Shown piece after piece: positions 1 to 9,737 of a stretch of DNA of 64,000 nucleotides. The notes under the pieces were generated by a model, which saw only the letters and a program-made list of their open reading frames with translations, was not told the DNA's origin and searched no databases. The translations under genes were made by a program, and so were the position numbers. How positions within the stretch are numbered: the stretch's first letter is position 1; each line of letters starts with the position of its first letter. The stretch is from IMG/VR virus record IMGVR_UViG_3300021511_000003, positions 124,001 to 188,000 of that record; one strand, written 5' to 3'. The DNA comes from a virus.

Positions 1-2
1 TG

Positions 3-158
3 AAACAGTTAAAAGCTCATATAGGAATGTGTGCACAAGCAAAGAATCCAAATAAATGTAAAAAACAAGTATTGGATGCAATAAAATTGGATTTAAAGTT
101 GGCAGCTGTTTATGCCAAAAGAATAAAAAAATTGAAACCAAAACTGAAAAAAAATTGA
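3..158 (+). CDS. C-terminal end of an unrecognised protein (partial)
   Basis: Open frame running in from the left edge and ending at TGA. The 51 visible residues are Lys-rich with two Cys and a strongly basic tail. Too little is present to assign a family. Confidence 0.5.
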   Translation, partial: KQLKAHIGMCAQAKNPNKCKKQVLDAIKLDLKLAAVYAKRIKKLKPKLKKN

Positions 159-196
159 TAGATTTTATATAAAAAATAAAAACGAAAGGAATTAAA

Positions 197-1483
197 ATGT
201 TAGTTGAGTCGAAACGTGGAATTTGGAGAGAAGACACAATTCAAAGAGATATATTACCAATACCCTCACAAATTATGCGACAATTTGGTATCTCTGCCGA
301 AAATGCAAAACATGTATTGAAATTAGAAGATTTAAGAAAAACACCACCTAATATTATTATTGCTGAAGCAAAAAAGACTTTTGGTTTTATGCAAAATTAT
401 TTCAGTAGACAACAATTAAAAAAGAAACAAAAATATGTAATGGGACTTGGTGTTTTCCAACAACTTTTTAAAGATAGAAAAAATAAAAAAATTAAGTTGT
501 TGAAAGCTACAGTACCAAAATTTAAAAATGTTTATAAGCCATATATTGGTCAGGATATAACTGACAAAACTATTCTTGTATTCCGAACTGGAGGAATAGG
601 TGATCTTCTATTTATTCAACCCAATCTAATATATTTAAAAAACAAATATCCCACATGCAAAATCAAATTTGCCTGTGGTCCGCAATATCAACCTATGGTA
701 AATAATTGGCCTTGTGTTGATGAAGTTTTAGAGTTACCATTCTTATTTAAACATATGATAAAGTCAGATTATCATATGTTATTTGAAGGTGTTATTGAAA
801 GGTGTGAAGAAGCAAGAACGGTAAATTCTTACCATCTTTTTACACGATGGCTTGGGTTAAATTTACCAGATAATTTACTTATCCCAAGACAAGATCCGAA
901 AACAGAACTTATTGATAAATGTTTTAATATATTAACAGAATGGGGGATTGTGAATAAATCATTTGTATTGATGCAGTTACGTGCAAGTTCTCCCATTAGA
1001 ACTCCAACACATGAATTTTGGGTTAAAATTATAGACGAACTGAATGAGAGAGGTCACTATGTTGTTTTAACTGATAGCCCAAGACAATCAGAAAAAATTG
1101 ATGAATTTATTAAAATGTTGAAAAAACCAGAAATGATATTTAACTTTTGTAAACATTCAAAATCTATTGCTTATACAATTGCTCTTACTAAATTAAGTAA
1201 ATGTGTTTACGCTACAGATTCAGCATTGATGCATATTGCTGCATCTATGGATATAAAATGTTTTGGCGTATTCGGGCCATTCCCTGGTTATATTAGATTG
1301 AGTACATATCCTTATGCCTCTTGGGTTGATGCAAAAAGAAAGTGCTCACCATGCTGGATTCATTCACATAAACCTTGTCCACAATCGAAAGATGGTTATA
1401 GTCCCTGTTATGATGAACTTGTAAATACTGATGATAAATTGAAAAAAGTCATTGATAAATTTGAGGATTTATTAAACAGATGA
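197..1483 (+). CDS. Glycosyltransferase family 9 (heptosyltransferase-like)
   Basis: Probable GT-B sugar transferase of the ADP-heptose:LPS heptosyltransferase type. After about 110 residues of unrecognised N-terminus, RTGGIGDLLFIQP is the GT9 N-domain loop. The C-domain shows VLMQLRASSPIR, then TDSALMHIAASM and FGVFGPF, the donor-binding signature of the family. A Cys-rich C-terminus (CSPCW, CPQS, CYDE) is extra. ATG follows AAAGGAA. It opens a sugar-transfer operon and overlaps the next gene by 4 bases. The donor sugar is not known. Confidence 0.85.
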   Translation: MLVESKRGIWREDTIQRDILPIPSQIMRQFGISAENAKHVLKLEDLRKTPPNIIIAEAKKTFGFMQNYFSRQQLKKKQKYVMGLGVFQQLFKDRKNKKIKLLKATVPKFKNVYKPYIGQDITDKTILVFRTGGIGDLLFIQPNLIYLKNKYPTCKIKFACGPQYQPMVNNWPCVDEVLELPFLFKHMIKSDYHMLFEGVIERCEEARTVNSYHLFTRWLGLNLPDNLLIPRQDPKTELIDKCFNILTEWGIVNKSFVLMQLRASSPIRTPTHEFWVKIIDELNERGHYVVLTDSPRQSEKIDEFIKMLKKPEMIFNFCKHSKSIAYTIALTKLSKCVYATDSALMHIAASMDIKCFGVFGPFPGYIRLSTYPYASWVDAKRKCSPCWIHSHKPCPQSKDGYSPCYDELVNTDDKLKKVIDKFEDLLNR

Positions 1484-2430
1484 TTTTATGCGATTATGGG
1501 TGTGGTCGAGAAGCTAAATATCAATTTAAAAATGGTAAATGGTGTTGTAGTAAAAGTAAAAATAGTTGCCCAAAAATGAAGGAATATATGTTTAGAAATA
1601 GAACAGGAAAAAATCATCCTTTATATAATAAAGAACCTTGGAATAAAGGAAAAATAAATATCTATTCTAATATAACACTTCAAAAAATGAAGGAAAATAA
1701 TACTGGTAAAAAATTATCAATTAGTACAAAAGAAAAAATATCTAAATCTTTAAAAAATAGAACCCCTTGGAATAAAGGTAAGACGTATGATGAATTATTT
1801 GGAAGAAAAAAATCTGAAAAATTAAGATTAAAACATAGTATATTTATAAAAAAATTAATCAAAAAAAATAAATATACAACAAATACAATAAGTAAAATTA
1901 AAAATAAATATCCATTATTTTATAAAATTGAAGTAATGAGATATAATCCAAATAAGTCTGTAGAAAAAGAGATTCAAGTACACTGTAAAAATCATAATTG
2001 CCCAAATTCAAAAGAACAAGGTGGTTGGTTTACTCCAACAAAAACTCAACTATATGAACGTATTAGATGTATAGAAAAGAATGGTACTGATAATTCATAT
2101 TTCTATTGTTCTGAAGAATGTAAAAGTGAATGTCCTTTATATAATTCTAAAGGTGGTGATCCATTTAAAGATATTATAAAGCCATATACACAATCTGAAT
2201 ACCAAACTTTTAGAGATTTTGTTTTAAAAAGAGATAATTATAAATGTCAGTATTGTGGTAAAAAAGCAGAACATGTTCATCATGAAAGACCTCAAAAACT
2301 AGAACCATTTTTTGCACTTGATCCTGATCTGACTTGGTCTGTATGTAAAAAGTGTCATTATAAATATGGACATAAAACAAGTACAGAATGTTCAACAGGT
2401 AAATTATCTAATGTTGGTTGTGGAGTTTAA
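1480..2430 (+). CDS. HNH homing endonuclease with zinc knuckle and NUMOD3-like repeats
   Basis: Likely free-standing homing endonuclease. The N-terminus has a Cys pattern (CDYGCGREA...WCCSKS). Two repeats of the type GK(N)HP/PWNKGK resemble NUMOD3 DNA-binding motifs. A C-terminal HNH domain reads RDNYKCQYCGKK...HVHHERP...VCKKCH, with two CxxC pairs and the HH catalytic motif. It interrupts a glycosyltransferase operon. Fragments of the same zinc-knuckle family occur near 5.2, 12.3 and 60.0 kb. Confidence 0.85.
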   Translation: MILCDYGCGREAKYQFKNGKWCCSKSKNSCPKMKEYMFRNRTGKNHPLYNKEPWNKGKINIYSNITLQKMKENNTGKKLSISTKEKISKSLKNRTPWNKGKTYDELFGRKKSEKLRLKHSIFIKKLIKKNKYTTNTISKIKNKYPLFYKIEVMRYNPNKSVEKEIQVHCKNHNCPNSKEQGGWFTPTKTQLYERIRCIEKNGTDNSYFYCSEECKSECPLYNSKGGDPFKDIIKPYTQSEYQTFRDFVLKRDNYKCQYCGKKAEHVHHERPQKLEPFFALDPDLTWSVCKKCHYKYGHKTSTECSTGKLSNVGCGV

Positions 2431-2435
2431 ATAAA

Positions 2436-3272
2436 ATGATTAAAATATTTCTTACAGTAAGAAATAGACTTGCTATAACAAAAAAATGTATTACAGCAAT
2501 TCGAAAACACTCAACACTACCTTATCAACTTTATGTATATAATAATCAAACAAGTTATAAAATTGAAGAACATTTTACATATTTTATGAAATTGTATAAA
2601 AATAAACAGGTTACACAAATTACATTTAACACAGATGCGTCTACATTTAATGCATTTAGTAAAGGTAGTACATGTAATTTTTTTGGCAGGCAACATGAAG
2701 AAGATCCAATGAAGGATAAATATAGTTTTTTAGTAATGCTTGATAATGATATTATCGTAACGCCTGGTTGGGATACAAAATTATTAGCTGCTTGGAAATA
2801 TGTAAATGAAAATAATATTGATAATATTAAAGTAATAGGACAATTACCTGGTGGTATTAAACAAAGAACTGATGTTCTAAAAATAAACCCTGAGTTACAA
2901 GGAAAAAGTGGAAAATTGGGCGGGTCGGGTTTATGGAGTGTTAAACCTAATTTTTTTAGAAATGTTGGTTTTTTAGATTTGAAACTATTAGTTGGTCATA
3001 ATAAAAAACACGATCAATTATATTGGAGGTTATTAGATAGAGCTTCTAAAGGAAAACCATACATTCTTGGTTTAAGAAATAAACTTGGAATACATTGTGG
3101 GAAAATGACAGGGTCGGTCTGTAATAAATTAACTAGAGGTAGAAGTATGGAAATAAATAAAAAACTTAAAACAATTGAATTTGAAAATGCAGATAAAAAA
3201 ATAAATGCTTTAAGTTTTGATGAGTTTTTTAAACTATTAATAAATAATAAAAATTTACAGTCGGATTGGTAA
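2436..3272 (+). CDS. Family 2-like glycosyltransferase (GT-A)
   Basis: The start MIKIFLTVRNRLAITKKC is typical of a GT2 N-terminus, and LVMLDNDIIVTPGW carries the metal-binding DxD-type motif. ATG at 2436 is preferred over an in-frame upstream start because the GT2 beta-strand begins there. About 280 residues, single domain, presumably cytosolic. It lies between the HNH gene and a pair of paralogous transferase-like genes. Acceptor and donor unknown. Confidence 0.75.
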   Translation: MIKIFLTVRNRLAITKKCITAIRKHSTLPYQLYVYNNQTSYKIEEHFTYFMKLYKNKQVTQITFNTDASTFNAFSKGSTCNFFGRQHEEDPMKDKYSFLVMLDNDIIVTPGWDTKLLAAWKYVNENNIDNIKVIGQLPGGIKQRTDVLKINPELQGKSGKLGGSGLWSVKPNFFRNVGFLDLKLLVGHNKKHDQLYWRLLDRASKGKPYILGLRNKLGIHCGKMTGSVCNKLTRGRSMEINKKLKTIEFENADKKINALSFDEFFKLLINNKNLQSDW

Positions 3273-3276
3273 CTAT

Positions 3277-4206
3277 ATGGAAAAAGAAAATGCTATTTTG
3301 ATGGGGCCATTTGTAGGTGAGTTGTATTGGGAAGCTGGAAGATTTGCCCCAATGCTTCCAAAAATGTTTAAACAAAATAAAAAAAATCAACCAAAATATA
3401 TAATATTAACTAGATCTGACAGATTTGATTTGTATGGTAAGTTTGCTGATATATTAGTACCTTTAAGAATACCCGGTGATTATAAAGATAAATTTCCAGA
3501 GTGTTTTAGACTTGTTGGTTTTAGTATGGCTGAATATAATAAAATTATAAAAGAGTTTGCACAAAAATATAATGAAAAATATAATATTATAAGACATTTA
3601 TATCCAGATATCAGAAAGGGGAAATTTGTTCAGAAGAATCAATTTTCTAAAAATCAAATGGATTTTACCTTTAGACCAAGAGCTCAAAATTTTCAAATAG
3701 TTAAAAACTATTTACCTACAGATAAACCACTTGTAGTATTAGCTTCTAGATTTAGAAAAGGTTTTAAAAGAAATTGGAATCGTTGGCCTGACTTTTATGA
3801 TCTTATATTTCAAGATGATACTTTAATGAGAGATTTCAATTTTATTATATGCGGTAAGGAAGGAGAATATATTCCTGATAACAAAAATAGATTTTTTGAT
3901 CTAAATCAAATGAAACCAGGAAAGAAATCATCCCTCATTGGTTTATTATTAGTAATATTACAAAACACATTTTTTACATTTGGTTCTCAAAGTGCAATAC
4001 CCAATTTATCATTATTACACAAAGTTGATGTATTAGAATTTGGTTGTCAAAAAATGTATCATACAAGAACATATAATATACACAATAGTCCTATAACTTT
4101 TATTGTGGATAAAAGATATAATATTGCACCAAAACAAATATTTACAAAATTTAAAAGTCTGTTATATCAGAAAAGGAGAATTGAAAATGGCACAACAAAC
4201 AAATAA
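3277..4206 (+). CDS. Putative glycosyltransferase, paralogue of 4416-5180
   Basis: Family not recognised with certainty. The N-terminal block MGPFVGELYWEAGRFAP and the block RFDLYGKFADILVPLRI are almost duplicated in the gene at 4416, so the two are paralogues. The C-terminal part has a sequence like TFGSQSAIPNLSLLHK, resembling the GT-B pattern in which a Ser-rich loop holds the donor. A sugar-transfer role is inferred from that and from the flanking transferases. It overlaps the next small gene by 20 bases. Confidence 0.55.
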   Translation: MEKENAILMGPFVGELYWEAGRFAPMLPKMFKQNKKNQPKYIILTRSDRFDLYGKFADILVPLRIPGDYKDKFPECFRLVGFSMAEYNKIIKEFAQKYNEKYNIIRHLYPDIRKGKFVQKNQFSKNQMDFTFRPRAQNFQIVKNYLPTDKPLVVLASRFRKGFKRNWNRWPDFYDLIFQDDTLMRDFNFIICGKEGEYIPDNKNRFFDLNQMKPGKKSSLIGLLLVILQNTFFTFGSQSAIPNLSLLHKVDVLEFGCQKMYHTRTYNIHNSPITFIVDKRYNIAPKQIFTKFKSLLYQKRRIENGTTNK

Positions 4207-4411
4207 TATATGGATTCAACAAAATAAGGATAAACTTGAAGCTTTAAAAAGACAGTTAATTGAATATAATTATCAAGGATCATATGGTGGTGCAATTGAT
4301 TTAATGAAAGTTAATAATATGATTGATGGAGCAATAATTGAAATTCTAAAACTTCAAACAGAAAATGAGGTTTTGGCTGGAGAAGTTCGAAGACTTACAG
4401 ATAAAGGGTAA
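4187..4411 (+). CDS. Small hypothetical protein, coiled-coil-like
   Basis: A 74-residue protein starting at MAQQTNN; AAGGAG stands 9 bases upstream, which decides this start over a longer in-frame ORF. The helical C-terminus (ILKLQTENEVLAGEVRRL) has heptad spacing. It lies between two transferase paralogues. Function unknown. Confidence 0.6.
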   Translation: MAQQTNNIWIQQNKDKLEALKRQLIEYNYQGSYGGAIDLMKVNNMIDGAIIEILKLQTENEVLAGEVRRLTDKG

Positions 4412-4415
4412 ATAA

Positions 4416-5180
4416 ATGAAAGCAAAAGCTTTTTTATTCGGACCATTTATTGGTGAATTATCTTGGGAATTTTTTAGATTTGCCCCTCATGCAATTTACT
4501 TAAAGAAGAAAAATCCGGGGTTGTGTATTATTGTTTTAACTAGAGAATCTCGGTTTGATTTATATGGCCAATATGCTGACATTCTTGTTCCATTGAGAAT
4601 TAAAGATGATTCATCAATGGAAAGAGACTGCTATAAGTTATTGGGTTATAAGGAGGAATATTATAATACACTTGTTAAATATTTTAAAATCAAATTTAGA
4701 AAAAGATATAATATCATAAAACATTATTTTCCGGATATTAGACTTTGGAGATATAAAGTAAAATGGCAAATTCATAGAAATGAAATGAATTATGATTTTA
4801 AACCAAGAAAACCAAATATTGTTATGGCAAATAATGCGATTAATGGTTATATAGGTATAGTTGATAATTTAGAAACAAACGCAAGAACTAATAAAAATAA
4901 TATAATAAAATCAACTACCTTAATTAAAAAACTGCATAAAATAATTGAACCCCAAGCTACACTTATGGGAGGATTGATTGAATCTATTAAAAATGTTAAA
5001 TTTGTAATTGGGACTGTCAATTCTGATATTTCACAATTAGCATTACTATTAGGAATTCCGTTGATTCATATTGGTGAACCAATTACTTTGGATTATGTAA
5101 GTTTAATAAATCCTGGTAAAACACCAGTTATTATTGCCAAAAATATTAATGAAGGAATTAGAATTTATGAAACTATGTGA
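4416..5180 (+). CDS. Putative glycosyltransferase, paralogue of 3277-4206
   Basis: Shares FGPFIGELSWEFFRFAP and RFDLYGQYADILVPLRI with its upstream paralogue but is about 55 residues shorter and diverges in the middle. The end (VIGTVNSDISQLALLLGIPLIHIGEP) is like the GT-B donor-site region of GT9-type enzymes. Function inferred from context only. Its 3' end overlaps a decayed endonuclease fragment read in another frame. Confidence 0.55.
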   Translation: MKAKAFLFGPFIGELSWEFFRFAPHAIYLKKKNPGLCIIVLTRESRFDLYGQYADILVPLRIKDDSSMERDCYKLLGYKEEYYNTLVKYFKIKFRKRYNIIKHYFPDIRLWRYKVKWQIHRNEMNYDFKPRKPNIVMANNAINGYIGIVDNLETNARTNKNNIIKSTTLIKKLHKIIEPQATLMGGLIESIKNVKFVIGTVNSDISQLALLLGIPLIHIGEPITLDYVSLINPGKTPVIIAKNINEGIRIYETM

Positions 5181-5259
5181 TTATGGGTGTGGTGAAAAGG
5201 CAAATTATGAATTTAAAAATGTGTTACTCAATTACATTTTTAGTAATGGAAAGGTTTAA
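5167..5259 (+). pseudogene. Remnant of the zinc-knuckle HNH endonuclease family
   Basis: A 30-codon ORF beginning MKLCDYGCGEKANYEFKN closely matches the first residues of the intact HNH gene at 1480 (MILCDYGCGREAKYQFKN), also at DNA level, then loses similarity. Nothing of the HNH domain remains. It marks an old insertion of the same homing element. Confidence 0.6.
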
Positions 5260-6260
5260 TGACTATGAAAATAATATTTGATTTAAGACGGACTGGGTTA
5301 GGTAATAATGGTGGTTCAATGACATTAATCAGATCGGGTAATGCACTTGTTGATTTGGGTCATAATGTTACATTCATTGATAGTGGAAGGAACCAGCATA
5401 CATGGACTCCATTAAAATCCAAACATATAATATGTAATAGTGATGAAAATATTCCTGATTCTGATTTTATAATCGCTACAGGGTATAAATCGGTTATCCC
5501 AACGGTTCAAGCCCCAAAACGATGTGGTGTTAAAATACATTGGTTAAGAGGTTGGGAAACATGGATTATGCCTGAAAATAGAATAATAGAAACTATTTTA
5601 AAAGCACCAACAATTAAATTGGTGAATAGTATATGTTTACAAAGAAAATTAAAGAGATACGGAGTTGAATCAACAATTATAAGACCTGGTTATGATTTGG
5701 ATGAATTGTATCCAATGAATGTAAGAAATGATCGAAAAATAATAATTCTTGGTGGTCTTTATTCAAAAGGCAAACATTGGAATATTAAACGAACACAGTG
5801 GATTTTTGATGCTTATAATATTTTAAAAAATAAATATGATGTGAAACTATGGATGTTTGGAAATAGTTCAATGTCACATAAAGTTGATAAATATATTCAA
5901 AACCCATCAATTAATCAAAAAAAATATTTTTATAATAATATTAATATTTGGTTAGCGCCAGCTATGCAGGAAGGTTTACATATGCCACCTGCTGAAGCGA
6001 TGATGACCGGATGCCCAGTTGTTGGTACAGAAGCAGATATGTCGGGGATTGAAGATTATTTGGTTCATGGGCGTACTGGTTTTATAGCAGAAAATAATTT
6101 TGAATCATTTTTAGAAAATATTGAAAGATTGATAAATGATGAACCGTTGAGAATATATATGGGTGAATGGTCAAGGGAGATGATAGAACACTTAGGTACA
6201 AGACAATTTAATATGTCAAAACTTATTAAATATTTTATGAGAATTATAAATGATATATAA
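5259..6260 (+). CDS. Glycosyltransferase family 4 (GT-B)
   Basis: Group 1 type transferase. RTGLGNNGGSMTLIRSG is the N-terminal acceptor-domain loop. APAMQEGLHMPPAEAMMTGCPVVGTEADMSG contains the E(x7)E-like donor-site motif of GT4. About 330 residues, full length for the family. Start at 5259 follows GGAAAGG. It overlaps the downstream GT-D-like gene by 11 bases, suggesting translational coupling. Confidence 0.85.
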   Translation: MTMKIIFDLRRTGLGNNGGSMTLIRSGNALVDLGHNVTFIDSGRNQHTWTPLKSKHIICNSDENIPDSDFIIATGYKSVIPTVQAPKRCGVKIHWLRGWETWIMPENRIIETILKAPTIKLVNSICLQRKLKRYGVESTIIRPGYDLDELYPMNVRNDRKIIILGGLYSKGKHWNIKRTQWIFDAYNILKNKYDVKLWMFGNSSMSHKVDKYIQNPSINQKKYFYNNINIWLAPAMQEGLHMPPAEAMMTGCPVVGTEADMSGIEDYLVHGRTGFIAENNFESFLENIERLINDEPLRIYMGEWSREMIEHLGTRQFNMSKLIKYFMRIINDI

Positions 6261-7071
6261 AATAGATGATATTTTGGGGAAATTAGAAAAATGTATAATA
6301 TATAAAATTCCATTTTCACATATCCGGTTTGGTGATGGTGGTATTAAATTTCTTGATGCTATTCTTCGAGGTAATTTTGAACAATTGGAAATTATCATTA
6401 AAAAAGAAGGACTTCCCGCAACAAAAGTTGTTGAAATTTTTGAATTATGGGGTTATTACACAAGGCAAGCTGATTTTATTGATTGTCCTGAAATGTATTT
6501 TGATGATACATTCTGGCCAAGAATTAAAAAAAAAGGAAAATCAATCAATGAAATAACTAAAAGAAAAATGTTACAGTGGCCACAGTTGTATCATGATTCT
6601 GAGTTTGATATTAAAAATTATTGTAATCCAGAATCTAATTATTTAATGACTTTAAGAAGACCTGGAAATAAAAAGAATATTCTTGATTTAATGAAAAATA
6701 GAAAAATTGCTTTAATTACAGCGAAACCAAAAGTTAAAGAATATCTGTCAAAATATTCAATAGATATAATTAAAATTGTGGGTCATTATGAAAATCAATA
6801 TACCAATTCTTATCATGAAGTAATCGATATTATAAAACATCGAGCAACTGAATATGATTTTTGGTTGGTTGCCGCAGGTGAATTAGGACGTATTTATACA
6901 GGTACAATAAAAGAAAATGGTGGTAGAGCCGTTGATATTGGTTATATTGTTGAATTCTGGAGTGGTGAAAGTCTCCATCCGAGATTAACAAGTTTTTTAA
7001 GAAGAAACCCGAATAATAATCTTGAACTACAATTAACAGATGAAGGCATGACTTATATAAAAAATATTTAA
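6250..7071 (+). CDS. GT-D fold glycosyltransferase (DUF1792-type)
   Basis: Near the N-terminus SHIRFGDGGIKF matches the RFGDGE-like motif of GT-D enzymes. LVAAGELGRIYTGTIKENGG followed by AVDIGYI is the conserved C-terminal part, where the enzyme binds nucleotide sugar. The family usually extends glycans on bacterial surface proteins or polysaccharides. Length about 270 is normal. Confidence 0.7.
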   Translation: MIYKIDDILGKLEKCIIYKIPFSHIRFGDGGIKFLDAILRGNFEQLEIIIKKEGLPATKVVEIFELWGYYTRQADFIDCPEMYFDDTFWPRIKKKGKSINEITKRKMLQWPQLYHDSEFDIKNYCNPESNYLMTLRRPGNKKNILDLMKNRKIALITAKPKVKEYLSKYSIDIIKIVGHYENQYTNSYHEVIDIIKHRATEYDFWLVAAGELGRIYTGTIKENGGRAVDIGYIVEFWSGESLHPRLTSFLRRNPNNNLELQLTDEGMTYIKNI

Positions 7072-7082
7072 GGGGGAACATT

Positions 7083-7994
7083 TTGCAATTCATATTACCA
7101 GTAGAATCAATTATACAAAATAAAGGTGGTGTGATTTTATATGATCCAATCGCTAATAAAATTCTGAAGCAATATGTTCATGATAAAAAATGGACTCGAG
7201 TTGGATGGCGTGGAGGTAAAGTATATAAAAAATATTTAATTGCAACCGACTGGTCAGATTTACATTATTTTAATATAAAGTCTTGGAAATATGAAAAAAC
7301 ATTTAAAAAGTCAACATTTAATGATCTTCATTATGTTGAAGTATATAATGACAAACTTTATGTAGTTAATACTGGTCTTGATGCAATTGAAATTTTTAAT
7401 ACCCCATTAAACCCACAGTTTGAAAAAATTGAATTCTTATTTGAAAAAAGAGCGGATATTTTTAAACAACGAAACTTTGATTTAAACAAAAACTATAATG
7501 AACTCATGAAAGTGAAACCACATTCATGTCATCCAAATTGTATATCATTTGATAAAAAGAGAATTTTTATTACATGTTTTGGAAAAAACCAAAAACTTAA
7601 TTCAGGAGAAGTTATTGAATTAAATAACAATAAAAAATTATTTAATAGAAGGAATTATGATTGTCATGATGGTATATTTTATAACAATGATTACTATTTA
7701 ACTCATACACGACATGATATTATTCTTGTATATAAGGATTTATATACGAGCAAAATACCAATGGAACCAACTAAAAAAATTAGGATTGGTGGTGGTAAAG
7801 GTTGGTGGAGGGGTATGGTTATTGTTGATGATGTCATATATATATTTGCAAGTGATGGGTACAGAAATAAAAAAACTACAATCAGAATGGCGACAATAAA
7901 TTTAAAAACCAATAAAAAAACAAAAATTAAACTTCCGGTTGTTGATGGTATTCATTGGGATACTATATATCAACCAAATTTTTATGCGGGATAA
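7083..7994 (+). CDS. Putative beta-propeller protein
   Basis: About 300 residues, starting at TTG after AGGGGGAA. Repeated units of the form (W/Y)-G-G-x-V-Y-x-x-Y-L and LHYVEVYNDKLYVVNTG look like propeller blades. His-rich spots (KPHSCHPNC, NYDCHDG) could hold a metal. No catalytic motif recognised. It sits between a GT-D enzyme and a sulfotransferase, so a glycan-binding or lyase-like role is possible but unproven. Confidence 0.45.
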   Translation: MQFILPVESIIQNKGGVILYDPIANKILKQYVHDKKWTRVGWRGGKVYKKYLIATDWSDLHYFNIKSWKYEKTFKKSTFNDLHYVEVYNDKLYVVNTGLDAIEIFNTPLNPQFEKIEFLFEKRADIFKQRNFDLNKNYNELMKVKPHSCHPNCISFDKKRIFITCFGKNQKLNSGEVIELNNNKKLFNRRNYDCHDGIFYNNDYYLTHTRHDIILVYKDLYTSKIPMEPTKKIRIGGGKGWWRGMVIVDDVIYIFASDGYRNKKTTIRMATINLKTNKKTKIKLPVVDGIHWDTIYQPNFYAG

Positions 7995-7996
7995 AT

Positions 7997-8764
7997 ATGA
8001 AATTACCTGACTTTATTATTATTGGAGCGGCAAAATGTGGCACCTCTGCACTATTTATGAATTTGGATAAACATCCAGATATATTCATGGGACAAAAAAC
8101 TAAAACTTCAATTGAATTTCATTTTTGGGGTTATCCGAAAAATTATAAAAAAGGACTCAATTGGTATAAGAAAGCGTTTAAAAAAGATAAAGTATGTGGT
8201 GAAAAAAGTATTGAATATTGGGTAAATCATAAATCAATGAAATTAATAAAAAGATACATACCTAATGTTAGATTAATTTTATGTGTAAGGAATCCAGTTG
8301 ATAGAGCGTTTTCAAATTACCAACTGCATCATCGAAAGGGTCGTGTTGGTGCTTTTACATATAAATTATTTAAACAACAAAGTGTATATTACAAAAGAGG
8401 TCTTTATTATAAAGGTTTAGTTACAAGGGTATTGAAATATTTTGATAAAGATCAAATTTATATATGTGTTACTGAACATATGAAACAAAATACAACAGAA
8501 GAAATACGAAAAATATATAAATTTCTTGGGGTTAAAGATTTTGTATTACCAACAAAAAAGATTTCAGGTAATGTTAAAGAGAGGGCATCTAGTTTTGGTG
8601 AGGACTTCATTAAAAGTAGGGAAGAAAAATTTTATCGTGTATGGGATAAAGGTACAATGAAAATGGAACCAGCACTACGAAATCAATTATTACAATATTA
8701 TCGTCAATCCAATGAAGAATTATTTGATTTTTTGGGGTATAGAATTAAGGAGTGGATGAGATGA
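7997..8764 (+). CDS. Sulfotransferase (PAPS-dependent)
   Basis: DFIIIGAAKCGTSALF is the 5'-phosphosulfate loop and CVRNPVDRAFSNYQLHHR the 3'-phosphate loop of heparan-sulfate-type sulfotransferases. The family transfers sulfate from PAPS to sugar hydroxyls or amines. ATG at 7997 is chosen because the P-loop strand starts directly after it; a longer in-frame ORF overlaps the previous gene. About 255 residues, full length. The product is probably a sulfated glycan. Confidence 0.85.
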   Translation: MKLPDFIIIGAAKCGTSALFMNLDKHPDIFMGQKTKTSIEFHFWGYPKNYKKGLNWYKKAFKKDKVCGEKSIEYWVNHKSMKLIKRYIPNVRLILCVRNPVDRAFSNYQLHHRKGRVGAFTYKLFKQQSVYYKRGLYYKGLVTRVLKYFDKDQIYICVTEHMKQNTTEEIRKIYKFLGVKDFVLPTKKISGNVKERASSFGEDFIKSREEKFYRVWDKGTMKMEPALRNQLLQYYRQSNEELFDFLGYRIKEWMR

Positions 8765-9546
8765 TTATACATGCTTATTTGACAAGTGGATTTTTTCCTT
8801 GGGCTGAATTATTTCTTAAATCATTAAAGTACCACAATGGTTTATATATACCTGTTGTATTAAGCACAATAGGTTTAACACCAGAACAAGTTGATACATT
8901 ATACAAACATTATAAAAATTTAGATGTTAAAAATGATAATTTTAACATGGTTGAAATGGCAAAGACTGCTCGAATGTCAGTGGATAAATTATTAAGATTG
9001 AAAAAACAAGTAGAAGAAAAACATGTAACTGAACATAATAAAGTATGGAAGTTAATGATCGCTGCTGATGCTCGAGTGAAAAGTATTTTAGGAGTAATGT
9101 TGGAATACACAACAGAAGATTATATATTACATTTTGATATAGATATGTATATACGAGGAGATCTTAAAAAACTCATTGAATTTATAAAATCTAATGATAT
9201 TTCAATCAGATTAAGATTACATTCAAAACCAAGTAGAAAAACAATGATTGGTATACAAGGGTATAAAATAAATAAAACATCAATAAATTTTTTAAAGAAG
9301 TGGATATCATATGTTGAGAGTGTTCCACCTCATAAAAGACTACTTGGGTATGGTCAAACTTCGTGTTGGTATGCATACAAAGATTTTAAAAATAAAGTAA
9401 GGTGGGGGAATATTCCACGAACATTTATTTCACCACAAATGAACGATAAAGATATTATATGGAGTGCTAATACTAAAGAAGGAAAAGTAAGAAATTTAGA
9501 AATTTGTTATGATGATTTCAAAAGGATGACTAAAAATGACAATTGA
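8761..9546 (+). CDS. Putative GT-A glycosyltransferase with DxD motif
   Basis: The segment DYILHFDIDMYIRGDLKKL holds a DxD metal site followed by the usual hydrophobic pattern of GT8-like enzymes. The N-terminus (IIHAYLTSGFFPWAELFLKSLK) fits the first strand and helix of a GT-A fold. ATG at 8761 is 8 bases after AAGGAG. It overlaps the sulfotransferase stop by 4 bases. Confidence 0.6.
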   Translation: MIIHAYLTSGFFPWAELFLKSLKYHNGLYIPVVLSTIGLTPEQVDTLYKHYKNLDVKNDNFNMVEMAKTARMSVDKLLRLKKQVEEKHVTEHNKVWKLMIAADARVKSILGVMLEYTTEDYILHFDIDMYIRGDLKKLIEFIKSNDISIRLRLHSKPSRKTMIGIQGYKINKTSINFLKKWISYVESVPPHKRLLGYGQTSCWYAYKDFKNKVRWGNIPRTFISPQMNDKDIIWSANTKEGKVRNLEICYDDFKRMTKNDN

Positions 9547-9735
9547 ACTTATAACACCATTTAGTAAATGTAAAGTTGAGAAGGATGTTAAACACGGTAA
9601 AAATCATGTACCCAACATATTACTTTGCATATTTTTGGAATCAAAGAATATATAGAAAGCTTCAAACTTAAAGAAATATTTAGAGATGAACGAATTAACC
9701 TTAATACTATAACAGGAATTTTTAGAAAGAGGTAA
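9536..9735 (+). pseudogene. Decayed endonuclease-like fragment
   Basis: One frame opens with MTIELITPFSKCKVEKD and stops at TAG. A second frame carries IKEYIESFKLKEIFRDERI and NLNTITGIFRKR, which resembles the C-terminal DNA-binding helix-turn-helix of phage HNH enzymes. The two pieces need a frameshift to join. Read as a broken homing-endonuclease remnant between sugar genes. Confidence 0.45.
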
Positions 9736-9737
9736 TT